Assembly: GCA_034620365.1 (NCBI GenBank)
Contig: JAQGEQ010000041.1
Location: 124,001 to 188,000, forward strand
DNA length: 64,000 bases
Origin: Pegea sp. RAD2-039
Taxonomy: Eukaryota; Chordata; Thaliacea; Salpida; Salpidae
Direction of reading: 5' to 3'
A program made the position numbers and the translations under genes. Each line of letters opens with the position of its first letter. Positions within the stretch are counted from its first letter, which is position 1. The notes under the pieces were generated by a model that had not been told where the DNA came from, made no database searches, and worked only from the letters and a program-made list of their open reading frames with translations. This document shows, piece after piece, positions 13,654 to 26,066 of this stretch.

Positions 13654-15174
13654 ATGAAGTCACGTAATAGTATAATAATGATGATGACGTCAGCAGTTGT
13701 GTTGCTGTTGATTACAGCGTCGATGTGCGAAGGTACAGCGACTACGTCACGATTGCGTCACTTCTTTGAAAACTTGAGTGACGTCAATGCAACATCACTT
13801 GAATCACGAAATGTAATTGAGATCGAATGTGATGAAGTCTGCCGATGGATGGATCAGGACTTGGCATCCAGTAACGTGTCTGACCTCTTGGGAACATCTC
13901 CGGATCTAGAAGGAGTTGATCCCGCAATCTTTGGTGAAAATGGACGCCCTGACGCGATTGAAAGCTATTTTGATGGACGTCATAAACGCGAAATCTTTTT
14001 ACAAGATACTCGCTTCTCATTGGCTCTTCCAAAATACTCGCGCGTATTCCCTTTTTCATCGGTTGTTTATCTGACTGTGGGTTGCTCGGGGACCCTCTTG
14101 TCCCCGCTTCATGTCCTCACCGCTGCTTCTTGTTTCCATGACGGCACTCATTATGTAAAGGTGAGCGAATTTCGAATAGCAATCGCGGCGGTTGTCATGG
14201 AGATGAGTATCGCGTTCAAATATTTCACATTTTATGATTTATTAAAAATTACGATTTCGCCGAAAAACCGCTCGAAAAAAAGCGATTTGAAAGTTGTTGC
14301 GCTGATGACGTCACTCTCTTGATGCGCTGATGACGTCACTCTATTGATGCGCTGATGACGTCATATCACGTAAACGTTGCTTGTCAACGAAAGAATATTT
14401 TTGATGACTTCATAAACGCTATTATTTTGACAGAGCGCGCGCAAGTCTCTAGTCGGAATGTACTCAGAAAATCCGGTGAATCGACCAGGGTATGCGGGCC
14501 GCAGCTCACGAAGCCAACCAGGTGACCAAATGGTGTGGACCGGTATCAGAAAGATTTCAATGCCGAAAATCTGGCAACAACGACGAGGTGCTTCCCCCCC
14601 GATGCAAAATTACGCCTTAGTGACGTTACGCGAGAAGCTTGGATCGCGATTTATGTCATTGGGTCTCAACCGACTGACCAACAGACCTGTGGGCCGGATT
14701 CATTTCAGTGCTTTTAAATTTGCACCTAACACGTCATTAAGCGCGAAGCAAGCAAAGTCTGTAATAGCAGAAAGTTCATCTTTAGCTAAACTGATGTATC
14801 GTCACTGTAAGATTGAAAAGCAAGTCTCCCAGTTCCTCTTTCATACTTGTGATGCTGAAGATACTGCTTTGGGATCTGGAATTTATATGACCTTTTATAA
14901 CTCAACCACTAGGAGGCGCTCACGTCGCATCATCGGCATCTACACCGGAAGTACTCGACTTCGCAATCGACTCATCAATCAATCTGTAAGGATGACTCCT
15001 TATAAGATCTATCAAATCTGTGTCTGGATGAATGATGGAGATCGAAGTTCTTGTGGTCATCCAGCTATCAATCGAAGCCGGAGGTTTACGGCCAGAAAAC
15101 CAAGCGCGTCGTTAAGGATGAAGATGAGGAATCGTCGTCGAAAGATTCTCTACAGGAGGCGTCACAAGCACTAA
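13654..15174 (+). CDS. PRSS23/PRSS35-like secreted serine protease homologue, probably inactive
   Basis: Two exons, 13654-14160 and 14434-15174, phase 0, 415 aa. The N-terminal hydrophobic stretch (SAVVLLLITASMC) is a signal peptide. A pro-region ends at RHKR (furin-like) just before EIFLQDTRF, as in PRSS23/35. Family landmarks follow in order: FPFSSVVYLTVGCSGTLLSP, HVLTAASC, VWTGIRKISMPKIW, NYALVTL, GRIHFSAF, a CDAE...GSGIYM segment, IIGIYTGS, and MTPYKIYQICVWM. The catalytic His is Ser (residue 159, codon 14128-14130) and the Asp before YALV is Asn (residue 228, codon 14608-14610), while the GSG serine (about 317) remains. The product is therefore expected to be a pseudoprotease. PRSS35 is a known family precedent for loss of activity through a different residue. 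The C-terminus is extended and very basic (RRRKILYRRR). Start chosen at the ATG at 13654; upstream in-frame codons are not ATG. Confidence 0.88.
14299..14363 (+). repeat. 25-bp tandem repeat carrying TGACGTCA in a PRSS23-like intron
   Basis: Three copies, period 25, of a unit reading roughly GCGCTGATGACGTCACTCT, with TGACGTCA at 14306, 14331 and 14356. Only the last copy diverges after the palindrome. It lies wholly inside the single intron (14161-14433). Confidence 0.85.
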
Positions 15175-17513
15175 GCATCTTAGTCAAGTCCACGTGACCA
15201 CGTGACCACGTGGCTTTATATTTAGTTGTATCGAATTTGTACAAAAAAGGAGTTTGAGTGTAAAGCCCCTTCCTATTTTTTCGCCCCTTTGATGTTTCTT
15301 CGTTTCTTCCATGTCGCCAATTTCGTCATTAAGCGTATGTGACGTCATCGAACTTTTGGTGGGAGATTTTCGTGAAATAAAAAAAAATCATAAAATATAT
15401 CTAGTGATGAAGTAATAAGCTCGATGACCACGTAATCATACTAACAGACGTTCAGATCTTGGTTGCCATGACAACAACCACCAGATTGGTGAGTGACATC
15501 ATCAAATCTGTTGTCAAAATTCATCAACTCGCTTTGTTTACAAATCGGATTGTTGCCAGTTCCGCTTCAGTACACACACAAAGTCACGGTTGACTGACCA
15601 CGTGATCGATGGATGCAATATTGAAGTTACACTTCAGTGAGCACCGAATCCGAATTGAACGTTTTACTGGCTCAAGAACGGTTGTCATAAAAATTTTACT
15701 ACATATAAATGTCAAGTGGTTGCTAGGCAATAGGTGAAGTTAACCACACGAATCGAACAAAAAAAGTTGGCATCCTCACCGAATCACTATGACAATCAGA
15801 TTAAATGCTTGTTGCCATGGTGATTCATATATATGTGGCGCCAAATTATAGGCAATGAAATTGAATTGAAAAATGAATTTGTTGTGGTAAAAGGTGAATT
15901 TGAAAATGAAAATATAAATGTTAAAAATAAAAACGTTTTTCATCGGCGAAATTTTTCGACTAAAAAAGAACTTTTTGATTTGAAAGATTTCCGGAAATAA
16001 CGAAAGAAATCTCGATTCAGACTTCAATTGTTCCAATCAATTGACAGATCGACGTTTCTGAAAAGCAAACAGTTGTAGAATTTCGGTTTCTAGGCAACCA
16101 AATGATAGTGGTAATGATTTATTGAAGAAAAAAAATGATAAAATGTTTAAATTTCCGCTAATTTCTCCGTCGCCATCAAAAACATCAAATTTTTCGCATT
16201 TTTTTTTCAACTTAGTAGAAAATAGAAAAGACAAAGTTTCATTATTTCAAGATCTCATTTCGATGTAGTTCTGAACAAAGATTAATCAACTCCAAAAGTT
16301 GATTGAAACAAGAGAGGTCGGAATCCGGGGTTTTCCCTTCATTAAGAAGATGTCGGTGGGTTGTTATGACGTCATGAACAATTAACAGCGGAAACACGAA
16401 ATAGTTGTTTGCAGCCGCTAACCATGACAACAGCTTTCATCTACTTGTGTGTCAAACTCATCTAACTGTCAATCAAATGTCAAAAGAGCCAGTTATCATG
16501 ACAACCAGTCGGCTGATAAGGTGACGTCACTTATTGTTGACCTTTTCAGGTGCAACATGCAAACAATCACATCACACTACAGCCGACAACTGATCGCGCA
16601 TAACTTGATGACGTCATCACCTCTCGCACTTTGTTATTGTCTAGTTTTTTATTTGTAGAAATCTTTGATTAATTTCTTACTTAGAAAAATTCTTTTCATT
16701 TTGCGGCCGGCTTTGAAAACGTAATTAATTGCGCCACAGAGTCATCTAGCGGATAAAATATATTCAGAAGCTGTAAACAAACAGACTTGTCATGCAATCA
16801 GCCGGTTGCTTAGCAACAAAGTCGCGTTATCATGCACATAAATGTGTGCTTCACTAAGCAAGTGGTCACGTGATAAGATTTACAACTAACTTATCTCCAA
16901 ACAATTTAACTCTTCAATCTATAAGACCTGTTTGACAAATATAAATAGATCTTGTGTTGGATAGGTGAGAAGCTTCTTGATGAAGAGAGCTACAGATCTC
17001 TGCTTCTTTCATCAAGTGTAAAAGACATTTTCTATTTATGAATTTTTAGATTAAAAAAGTTTATAAAAAGTGTATATTTGGAAAACTTTCATTTGGAAAA
17101 AATAAAATAAAAGCAAAATCAGAAAAGTTATCAAAACAATAAAGTTATTAGTAAACAAATTAAGCAAAAGTTAAAAAATTTGTTGATGTAAGAAACCTGT
17201 GTTACGCAACCTACTCGCTCATAATCACGTGACAAAAATGTCGATTACTAGAGCGTGCTGTAACAACTGGCAGTTTATTCTAAACTTTCATTTTTCTTAC
17301 TAGTTGCTGAGGAAATGTCAGCTTGGAGGAGTCGCGTGGCAACGGTTGCTAGGCAACTGAGAGTTTCCGGTGAAAGAATTTTGAAAAAAGTTTAGTCCGA
17401 GTTTTCTTCAAGTTTTTGACTTCAAAATAAAAGTGCCTCCGGGTGTCAACTTCAAACTTGTTGTACAGCGTTCAAGTTCGGATTACGTCATTAGAGGAGT
17501 TCCGGTGCGGGCG
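15175..17513. other. Intergenic, rich in short palindromes
   Basis: AATAAA at 15376-15381 is a likely poly(A) signal for the gene before. The rest holds no supportable exon but many palindromes: TGACGTCA (15340, 16368, 16521, 16609); overlapping CCACGTGACC near 15190; and X-box-like GTTGC-N-GCAAC forms at 15472-15485, 16805-16817 and 17345-17357. The upstream edge of the next gene's 5' region is not clear. Confidence 0.5.
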
Positions 17514-18439
17514 ATGACGTCATCAAGTATGCCACCTAGTGGCTGGTTGAAAACTTCGACAGAATTGAAAGTCTTAGGCGCGGTAGGCTTTGCAGTACTC
17601 ACGTGGTTCGTCGATAGTTCACTCAACCGGAACGAAAAGCGAAAGAAGCTTGAATTAAAAGTTACTACTGAGAAGGTGTGATGACGTCACAGCCTCGCGC
17701 GTTTCATACCACAGCTAATGATATTATAGATTAGCGTGTTGTATGGCCCGTTGTTTGGCAACCGACTTGTCAGCAGCACCATGTTCCATCATGCGCTTGA
17801 CGGCCGTAACCATGGCAGCGTACGTAATTACCTTCGCGAAGCAAAAGCACGGAAAGATGGCGAGATGATTCGAAGATGGAGAAGATTTGTTCTTGATGTT
17901 CTTCTTCCTCTCGATCAAACAGTAAGTCTCTCATCTCACGAACGAGTCTCTGACGTCATAACTGATGCAGGCGCAAGATTTGATAGTCGCAAACGCGCAT
18001 TTAATCAGCGGGGATTTCCCTGAAGAGTTCTCGCGTTTTCTGGAAGATTTCGCACGATTCAAGTTTGTCACTGAGGTAAGTAATGACGTAATCTGAAGAG
18101 TTCTCGCGTTTTCTGGAAGATTTCGCACGATTCAAGTTTGTCACTGAGGTAAGTAATGACGTAATCGTCGCCATTTTGTGGTGACGTCATCATCAACAGT
18201 GCTGGAAGGATCGAAACGGATATCCGGTGAATGAAGACAAGTTTACGGAGGCGGACTTTTGCTTCGATCGCAACGCGTCACCTCGTCTCTATGACAATCG
18301 ACTTCTTGAACACCTTACTTCTAAATATGGGCAATTACGCGCAAAGCAGCGAGCATTGAGTGTCGATCAAAGTGATGACGTAGATGATCGAAAAATCTCA
18401 AAGTTTTTCATTAATCTTTTTTCTGGTCGACAGCTTTAA
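17514..18439 (+). CDS. Unnamed single-pass membrane protein with a 'YGPL ... W' helical domain
   Basis: Four exons in phase: 17514-17675, 17730-17921, 17971-18075, 18200-18439 (232 aa). I cannot name it. Residues about 19-35 (LKVLGAVGFAVLTWFVD) form a membrane anchor followed by a basic stretch (NRNEKRKK). The rest looks helical: VLYGPLFGN, WRRFVLDVLLPLD, DLIVANAHLISGDFP, FLEDFARFKFV, then a C-terminal LEHLTSKYGQLRAKQ. The spacing of YGPL, W...PL, the 'HL' and 'P' positions and the final Y..L resembles a family of uncharacterised bacterial proteins I recall, but I give no family name. The start is uncertain: the frame stays open upstream to 17433 without an ATG, and 17529 is also an ATG. A 73-bp duplication at the end of exon 3 doubles its splice donor. 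Confidence 0.7.
18020..18165 (+). repeat. 73-bp tandem duplication of an exon end and its splice donor
   Basis: CTGAAGAGTTCTCGCG at 18020 recurs at 18093. Each copy contains the last 56 bp of exon 3 and GTAAGTAATGACGTAAT from the intron start, so two identical donors (18076 and 18149) follow each other. Using the second donor with readthrough of the intervening 73 bp would shift the frame, so the first donor is the supported one. Confidence 0.9.
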
Positions 18440-21400
18440 GTTTATTGTGGTTTCTTACGTCATTCAAATTTGTGACTTAATACATGTGACGTCATTGGCG
18501 CTAGAACAAAACGTGTTCGAATTTTTTATGTCTAATGAGATCTGGTTAAAAGACCAGACAAAGATTTCGAAAATTTTTAGGAATTCTTGTTGATTTTGGA
18601 ATGTTAATTTGACGTCATTAGAGAAAAATGAGAAGATTGAAAAAGTTTAAGAAGGAAAAAGCTGAAAGGGTAGATTTTGATGAGGAAGTAGATTTGAAAA
18701 ACGTTTTAATTAGCAAACTACTTCAAGATGCTATTTAGATTCATAATATTACAAAACAAATTTTCTTTAAAAAATGGAAAAAAAGAGAAACTTGTAGAAA
18801 AATATTGTAAAAAATTTCTAGAAATTTTAGTTGATATAAAAAAGTTGAAATTCAAGTTACTAATAAGCCGCAAATATTTACAAAAAAGAATTGATTGAAA
18901 GCTATTGCATATTATAAAAAGGTTCTTCATCTAAATGCTCTACCTTCAATTTTACTGATATATCTTTTAAATTTTACTCTGATCTTTCGTTCTCATGGAT
19001 AATTCATTTTTAATAAAATTTGGTTCAATGTTTAAGGTATGAAGCTTTTGCAAACACGTAGAATAGATCAAGGTATCAGCTATTAAGAGCAACCTGCCTC
19101 GCTTCATGATCACGTGCTCTTATTTTCATGTTACTTTGAAGAACGTGTAGATAAAAATAAAGTTTTCGATAAATTACCAAAACATCCTTTAATCTCAATA
19201 ACTAGTTGATGATTGGTTGATTGATAGGTTTACTAGACACCTAATTGGTTGTAATAGAACGAAAATAATTCAATATTTACAAGTCTGAAAGCAGAAATAG
19301 TTTTTGTTGTAGGATTAAAGCAATTGAAAGTTAAGTTTTGTTTAAAAATAAAATAAAAATTTTAAAACAAAAATGTAAAATCATAAATGTTTAGCTTTGA
19401 ATAAAAAATTTTTAAGAAAACCATTTAAAATGTAATTTTGAAAGCTTTTCAATTATTCATAAGTTTTTTTATTCTATCTAAAACGAAATACATTAGAAAT
19501 TACTTTTAATCAATTATTAAGAAACCGCTAAATAACAGAATGGTTCTTCCGCTAATTAAATCATAAATCGATTTTTTACAGACATTATTTGCAAAACAAC
19601 ATTTTGAAATATAGAAATTATTGTGATATTGCCACCTATTCAAGTCATTTGCAGCAAATTACGCTTGAAGTGATCGAAGTTTTGATTTTTCTTATCACTA
19701 GAATATCTTTTATAAAGTTTAACAGCTAAAAATAACAATCCAAAAACCTTTAAGTAATTCTATCACCTTTATTCCCAATCACAAGCCCCTACATTTTATT
19801 GTTGAAGTATAAAAAGGTTATAAAGTTCAGGTAGCAGAAAGAATAGGAATTTTAGGATTACATATTTTTTTTTGTTTATTATTTTTATTTTGAAATGACT
19901 CAAGAACAATTTTTGTTATTTTCTGTAACTTTCCAGCTATTCAAGGCTCTCCAGCGCTACTAGCGGTCAAATTACAACATTTTTAACGTTCTAATTTTAG
20001 TTTTTTTTATTTTTGAAATTCTTTTAAATTGTAAGTGACGTGTCAAACAGATTTGTAATTTATTCAATTTTCTGTCTACTTTTTCTACCACCTGTTGAAT
20101 CAAGCCAACTTCTATTGAATCAAAAAACTCTATATATACTTTTAGTTTTTTTACTTCTTAGATTTGATAACAAACAGTTTTGTCATCCCTTCGTATAAAC
20201 AAACAGTTTTGATGACTTCTTCAATCAATCATTGGATACGTCTAATTTAGTTTCTTTGAAAATCTTTTATAGTTTGTAGAATCAAATCTTTAAAAGCTTT
20301 TACTTATCTAAACACCAATTTCATCTTTACCCATTTACAAAAGAAATTATTATTCAACAAAAACGTGACAAAGTTTTGTAAATTCTTTTTGTTTACAAAC
20401 CAGTTCAGTAAATTTTTCAAACATTTTTACTTTAAAAGATTATCATTAATCTTTAATAGTCTTGCTTCTCATTTATTAGAAGTGATATCCACTCTTGTGA
20501 ATTCTTTGATAAGATGTTCCTTGTTTTTAAGATGTAGAAAATTTTAAAGATATTTTTAATTAAAATCAAATGTTAACCTTTATTTATATTAACTACAAAA
20601 TCAAAAGTTGTTTCTTTACTCAACGAATAAGTTGTTTGAAATCAGTTTTTAGATTAATATCAAGCACGTTATTGAAAGCCTTATAAGAAAAAAACCCACA
20701 ACACCTTATCAATTTTTTATGTAATAAGAAATATTTGGAAAATTTCCTTCAAAAGTTTTATGAAAATAAAACGAGTTTCTTTGACTGAAACGTCTATAAA
20801 GTAAAATTAACAAATTTCATAAATATTTGTTTATAATTGTAATGAAATCAAAAGCTCGTTAAAAAGTGATAACTTTAAATTACTTAAGGAAATGTTTGAG
20901 TCAGTAAACAAATGATTATTCAATTAATGTTAAAGGTTTGAATTTATATCAGCATCAAAGTGACTTTTTACACATAATTTGTTGTTTTAATACTTGAGTT
21001 TTTTAACTCCGTGTAACTACAAAACATTTTTTGTCTGTCAAAGCTTTTATTTTTTTACTGGATACTTTCCTCTTGAAAGATGAGATAAGTAAATTTTTGA
21101 TTTAACAAAGAAAATTTCCAAACAGTTATTTTGGCCTTCAAATGTTTTAATTATAAAATAAAACAAAACCGTCTGTTTTATTTTATATTTTAAAAGATAA
21201 AAAAAAACCGAAATTGTACTTCAAGAAATTAGATATGAATATAAAAACTTTTAAATCCGATATTTACATCTGTCATTTTGGCTTAGTAAGTTGAGATTCG
21301 TTGACTAAATAAACTTTTATTTTCATTTTGAATATTTCAAATTCTTTTTTAAACTGTTTGAACTTGAAGAAATAAAGCAAAAAAATTACCATAAATCAAT

Positions 21401-24250
21401 CAGATGTAAGGTTACGGAACTGTATTTATTATGACTTTTTAAAAATCGCGCCAAATTATCATCAAAACAGATTTACTTTGCGACTTCGAGCGACTTTTGA
21501 TAAAACTTGGCACACAGGTGCAAGATTTGTAGGTAGGCAAACTTTTGTGCTTTTTGAGATTTTTCTGTTAGTATCTTACATATAGCAGAACTTTTCAAAG
21601 TACTAAATTGAGCTGATCTCTTTTGTTATTTAAGCGCGAAAAATGCTTTATACTAGTAGAGTCGTTATTGATACTCGAGAAGAATCTATAAAGGTTGAAT
21701 TTGTAGGTTCTTCTTGAAAGACAAAAAAATTTTCCTGGATGCTTTCTGATCTAAAATCTTTTAGACTGTTAAGCGTGAAGTTTACTGGAAATCTCTAAGA
21801 AAGACTTGATTTAAGATTAGGAAGCTAAAAAGAGGAAAAACTAAATGGTGAAACTATGACAAAAAATCATCTAAAGCTTCATTATAAGAAGAATGTCTTC
21901 TAGACGAGCAGCAAAATGTCCTGATTTTATTGAAAGCAATTTTCAACCATCTTGCTTCAATATCAAATGATATAGTTCAGAAAAATTTTTATTTTCAAAA
22001 AGTTATTTTCCGGATGGCGTTGATGTTATCTTCAGTAAATCTTTAATATCAATATTAGTCTACTTCCGACAAGAACAATGTCTTTTGATAGTTAAAGCTC
22101 AGAATTGTTCCTGCAAAGCGAGCGTTCAAAGTATTTCCATTGAGATAAAGATAAATGTTTTTAAAAGATGCTATTATTATTCGGGTGCACGGTTTAAATC
22201 TATAAAATAAAATACGTGTTTGTAAGAATCGGAGAAAACAATTTTAAGAAAAGAGAAAAAAGTGTTGGAGAAGAAACCTTGATCTCTAATCACTCAGATT
22301 ATTAGACCGTAAGACCAGATACAAACCAGCTGATAAAAATATTTGGAAAATAAAACAGAACAAAAGTTTAATCACAATAAACAGCCAACAAAATAGAATC
22401 AAGCTCCAGTAAAAATGAGTATTTTAATAGTAAAGTAGATTAATAGATAAAATTTGATTAAATTATAAGTTTGGTTATAAAACCGAAGGAGGTTAAAACA
22501 AAGTGGTCAGCTAACCTTTGTTAAAAGCTAATAGAATAAAAGTAAGGGTCGATAAAAATATAAATAAATGTTGAAAGAAAAGTTTAAATATATTTTTTAA
22601 ATCTACTCGACTTTTAGTATTTAAAAAATAAAAATAAAAATTTCGTGTTATGATGTTTGAATGATAAAAATATTTGCAAAGCTGGGACATATTTAAAAGA
22701 ATCTATCTATATCAGAAAATTCAAAATCTCTCCTAAAAAATTTATTTTAAAAATAACAATAAAAATATGATGTAAAATTTAAAGATCCAATCAAATAAAA
22801 AAATATAGGTTAGATTTTGTTCACTGGTCACTATAAAAGTGTTTTTAACTTATAGTAGTGATAAAATGACAAGGTACCCTTGCTTTGTATAACAGATAAC
22901 TAACTCTTGTGCAAATTCTCACAAGAAAAGCTATTTAATGAACTTACATATAAAACTGTTAATTCTACTCTTCCTTAATTTAACTGAGAAAGAAATTAGA
23001 ATTATATAAAGCCCATTTTTTACAAATTGATAAATTCTAAACTATACTTTATAATTCATATTGTTAAAAAGTGTTGATTCTATGTTCTATTTAAGTACTA
23101 TTTAAATAGTATTGTTGTAAAAAGTAGAACATCATTTTCTACCACAATTTGCTTATTTCATGATTTTATAGTATCAGCATAAGATGGATATTTTAGGTTT
23201 TTTCATATTGAGATCCATTATTTAGATTTCTAGACTAAATTTCTCAATCTTACTGAGTTAATTTAATTACTTTTGAACTGAACTTATTACTAATAAACAA
23301 CACCCCTTGATTTCAGCTTTTTGTTCCCATTCTTGACAATACTTTGCGATTGCAAATTTTTGTTAACTCAAGCATGAATAGGTTTGCCCTTTGCTTGTCT
23401 CTATTTGCTAGCTCCTTAGTTATGTTCTTTCTACTAGCATCGACCTTTAAATAGGACTGACTCAGAGAATCTTACTTCTTTCTGAAAATTTGTTTTATGT
23501 CTTTGAATTTTGTTTTATGTTGCTGAATTATTCTTATATGGTTTCTAGATTTAGTTTGCGATTTCAAGAAACTTGATCTATGTTGATTGGTTGATTTTTG
23601 TTGTTTTATTTTCTATAAACTCGTTGACAACTTTCAAGTTTATAATTTTAATAAATTGTTAAAATATACTTTTTATTAATCAAAATTTGTAATTAACCTT
23701 AAGTTAGCCTTGAACTAATGTTAGGTTAAATTTTAAAATTGATGTTTGATCTATGTAAAAGTTATGATTAGTTTTTATAAATTTTCTTTGGTTAGAATTT
23801 TTCTCAAGTTTGAATTAACTTTATTATTTTGTGTCAACATTTGAAAAATATTTTTGCTAGAAAAGTTTAAAAGCATATTTGTTAAAAAAATTATTTTGTT
23901 ATCAAGTTTGTTTGGAAATAATTAATTTTTATTCGAGTAATTTTTTTTTCTAATTTAATAATGAAAATAAATCGTTATAATATGGTTGCTATATTGATAT
24001 ATCTAATGTTAGTTACAAAATTTATTTCTTTTGATGTCATAAGAAGTATATTAAAAACCTTGACAACTAACTTGTTATCTAGTTTACTTAGATATGTTTT
24101 ATATTTACAAAATAAACTAAATGAAAAATAAGCAGTTTGAAGTTTTAAAAAAAGATGTTTTTAAATTTTGAAATATTTTGTAATAATAAAAAATATAATT
24201 TCTTTCCCAGCTAAGTTATCAGATTTTGACTAACTTAATCTATCAACAAT
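18440..24250. other. AT-rich gene desert
   Basis: About 5.8 kb of very AT-rich DNA. The last TGACGTCA copies are at 18486 and 18611; after that the palindromes stop until 25.7 kb. Short ORFs (for example 20365-20547) are low-complexity, and I see no splice-consistent coding exon or RNA gene. Confidence 0.5.
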
Positions 24251-25527
24251 ATGATTCCACCAAAGTATTCAGATCTTGGAAAGGCTGCCAAAGACCTTTT
24301 TGACAAAGGATATAGTGAGTTTGGAATCTTTGAAAACATTTCACAACTTTTAATCTTTAATTTCAGATTATGGTTTTGCTAAACTTGACTTGAAGTCAAC
24401 AACCAACAACGGAATTGTAAGTTTCACCTTCTATAAAACTTTTCTTTTATGAGTCACCTTGTGTTTGCTTCGTGTAAGATTACGTCACCTTGACTTGATA
24501 CTTTTAAAGGCTTTCACAACAAAAGGGTCATCTTCCTTGGAGTCTGGAAGCATTGATGGATCAATTGAGAGTAAATACAAGCCTGTTGCTGGAGGGGCTT
24601 TTACTTTGACTGAAAAATGGTCCACCGATAATAAACTAACAACTGAGCTTGCACTTGACGACCAACTGGTCCAGGGTTCTAAGGTCTCAGTCAACACCAC
24701 CTTCTCACCAAACACCGGGTTTGTGGTCCGTCTATCACTACGATGCTCGCCGTTTACAATTACTTTAAACAGTAAGAAGAGCGGAGCTTTGAAAACCGCG
24801 TATCAACGCGATAATCTCAACATGACCCTTGACACCGACTTCAACTTTTCCGGACCAACTCTTCAGGGCTCCACAGTTGTCGGGTAATCGCCTTTTGTTT
24901 AATGACCGCTAGCAGGGCGCTGATTGGTCGTTTGGTTGCAGTTGCTATGACGGTTGGTTGGCTGGTTACCAGTTCGCTTTTGATACTGCCAACAAAGCTC
25001 TTACTAAGAACAACTTTGCTGTCGGTTACAATGGAAATGACATGCAATTATTGGCTTCAGTGTAAGTGCCCCTTATTATCTTCTGTTGTGTCCTGACCTC
25101 GCTTCCTCTTGCCTTGCAGTCAAGATATGTCTGAATTTGGGGCTTCAGTCTACCAAAAAGTCAAAAACGGAGTTCAATTGGGCGTCCAGTTGTCGTGGAA
25201 CAAAGGTCAAAGTTCAACCTCTTTTGGAATTGCTTCAAAGTATACCATCGATGCAGACAGCTCACTCAGTGTAAGTGTCCCTATTCCACCTCTACTAGAC
25301 CCATTTCTACCATCTCTTTTATAGACTAAGGTCAACAACTTGGGACAAATTGGATGTGCTTACAGTCACAAGCTACGTGAAGGTAAATAACTGCTGTTAC
25401 GCTTCAATGCACATGTGACGTTTTTTTCTATACAGGAGTTACTCTGACTCTCTCATCTCAATTGGAGGGAACTAAATTGAATGAAGGGGGCCACAAACTC
25501 GGCTACGGAATTGAATTCTCACTTTAA
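24251..25527 (+). CDS. VDAC: Voltage-dependent anion channel (mitochondrial porin)
   Basis: Outer mitochondrial membrane beta-barrel for ATP/ADP and metabolites. Eight exons in phase: 24251-24314, 24367-24416, 24510-24718, 24773-24883, 24942-25061, 25120-25270, 25325-25382, 25436-25527, giving 284 aa, the usual VDAC size. MIPPKYSDLGKAAKDLFDKG matches the N-terminal helix. FTLTEKWSTDN, FSPNTGKKSG, GWLAGYQFAFDTA, NNFAVGYNG, FGASVYQKV, FGIASKYTID and the end EGGHKLGYGIEFSL follow the family strand by strand. The fourth intron (24719-24772) has no in-frame stop, so a naive ORF reads through it, but the splice restores the conserved NTGKK. Short introns and codon use with more G/C than the flanks. 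A poly(A) signal lies at 25883-25888. Confidence 0.96.
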
Positions 25528-26066
25528 TTTTCTTTTTCCAATTCTCATTTCCACCAAAACCTTTTCATCACGTGACCACATCTTACACAAACCAATTTTG
25601 TTGTCTCGGCTTCGCCGCCCTCCACCCCTAGCCCGCTGCTGATGCTACTGCTGCACGCATTCGTGTCATGTAAACGTCGCGTTGATGACGTCACCATCTT
25701 CGTGTCTGTGTGTGCTACTTGCAACTCTGGTGGGCTTTCCTATGACGTAACAGCGCATGACGTACCCTCTTTTCTACTAATCTTTGTCGTCTACTAGTAA
25801 TTGCAAGTGCAAGTCTTTAACTCTCCGCGTATGACGTTTGTGACGTCACTGATCTGATTGTTTTGGTGTTAACCAGCTGATCAATAAAATAATTCCCGAA
25901 TATTTATCAAATGTTCTCTCATCTACTGGTTGCTACTGTTGGTTGTTATAAAGTAGCTTTATATTACATGAATTGTAAGTTAGTGATCTTCCAGAAAACA
26001 GAAAATAAAAATGAGAAATTCCAAATCAACTGCAGAGACATCAAGACAAAATAGATGAAATCTTCA
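25528..26066. other. VDAC 3' flank
   Basis: Likely 3' UTR with AATAAA at 25883-25888. It contains TCACGTGA (about 25,568) and TGACGTCA (25,685 and 25,841). No coding signal. Confidence 0.5.

Noticed and set aside
14535..14717. Alternative 60-codon frame inside PRSS23-like exon 2
   Set aside because: The overlapping frame carries all PRSS23/35 motifs; this one carries none.
24719..24772. VDAC coding sequence continuing through 24,719-24,772 (the frame has no stop)
   Set aside because: Removing the segment as an intron restores the conserved NTGKK; leaving it in adds 18 residues unlike any VDAC.
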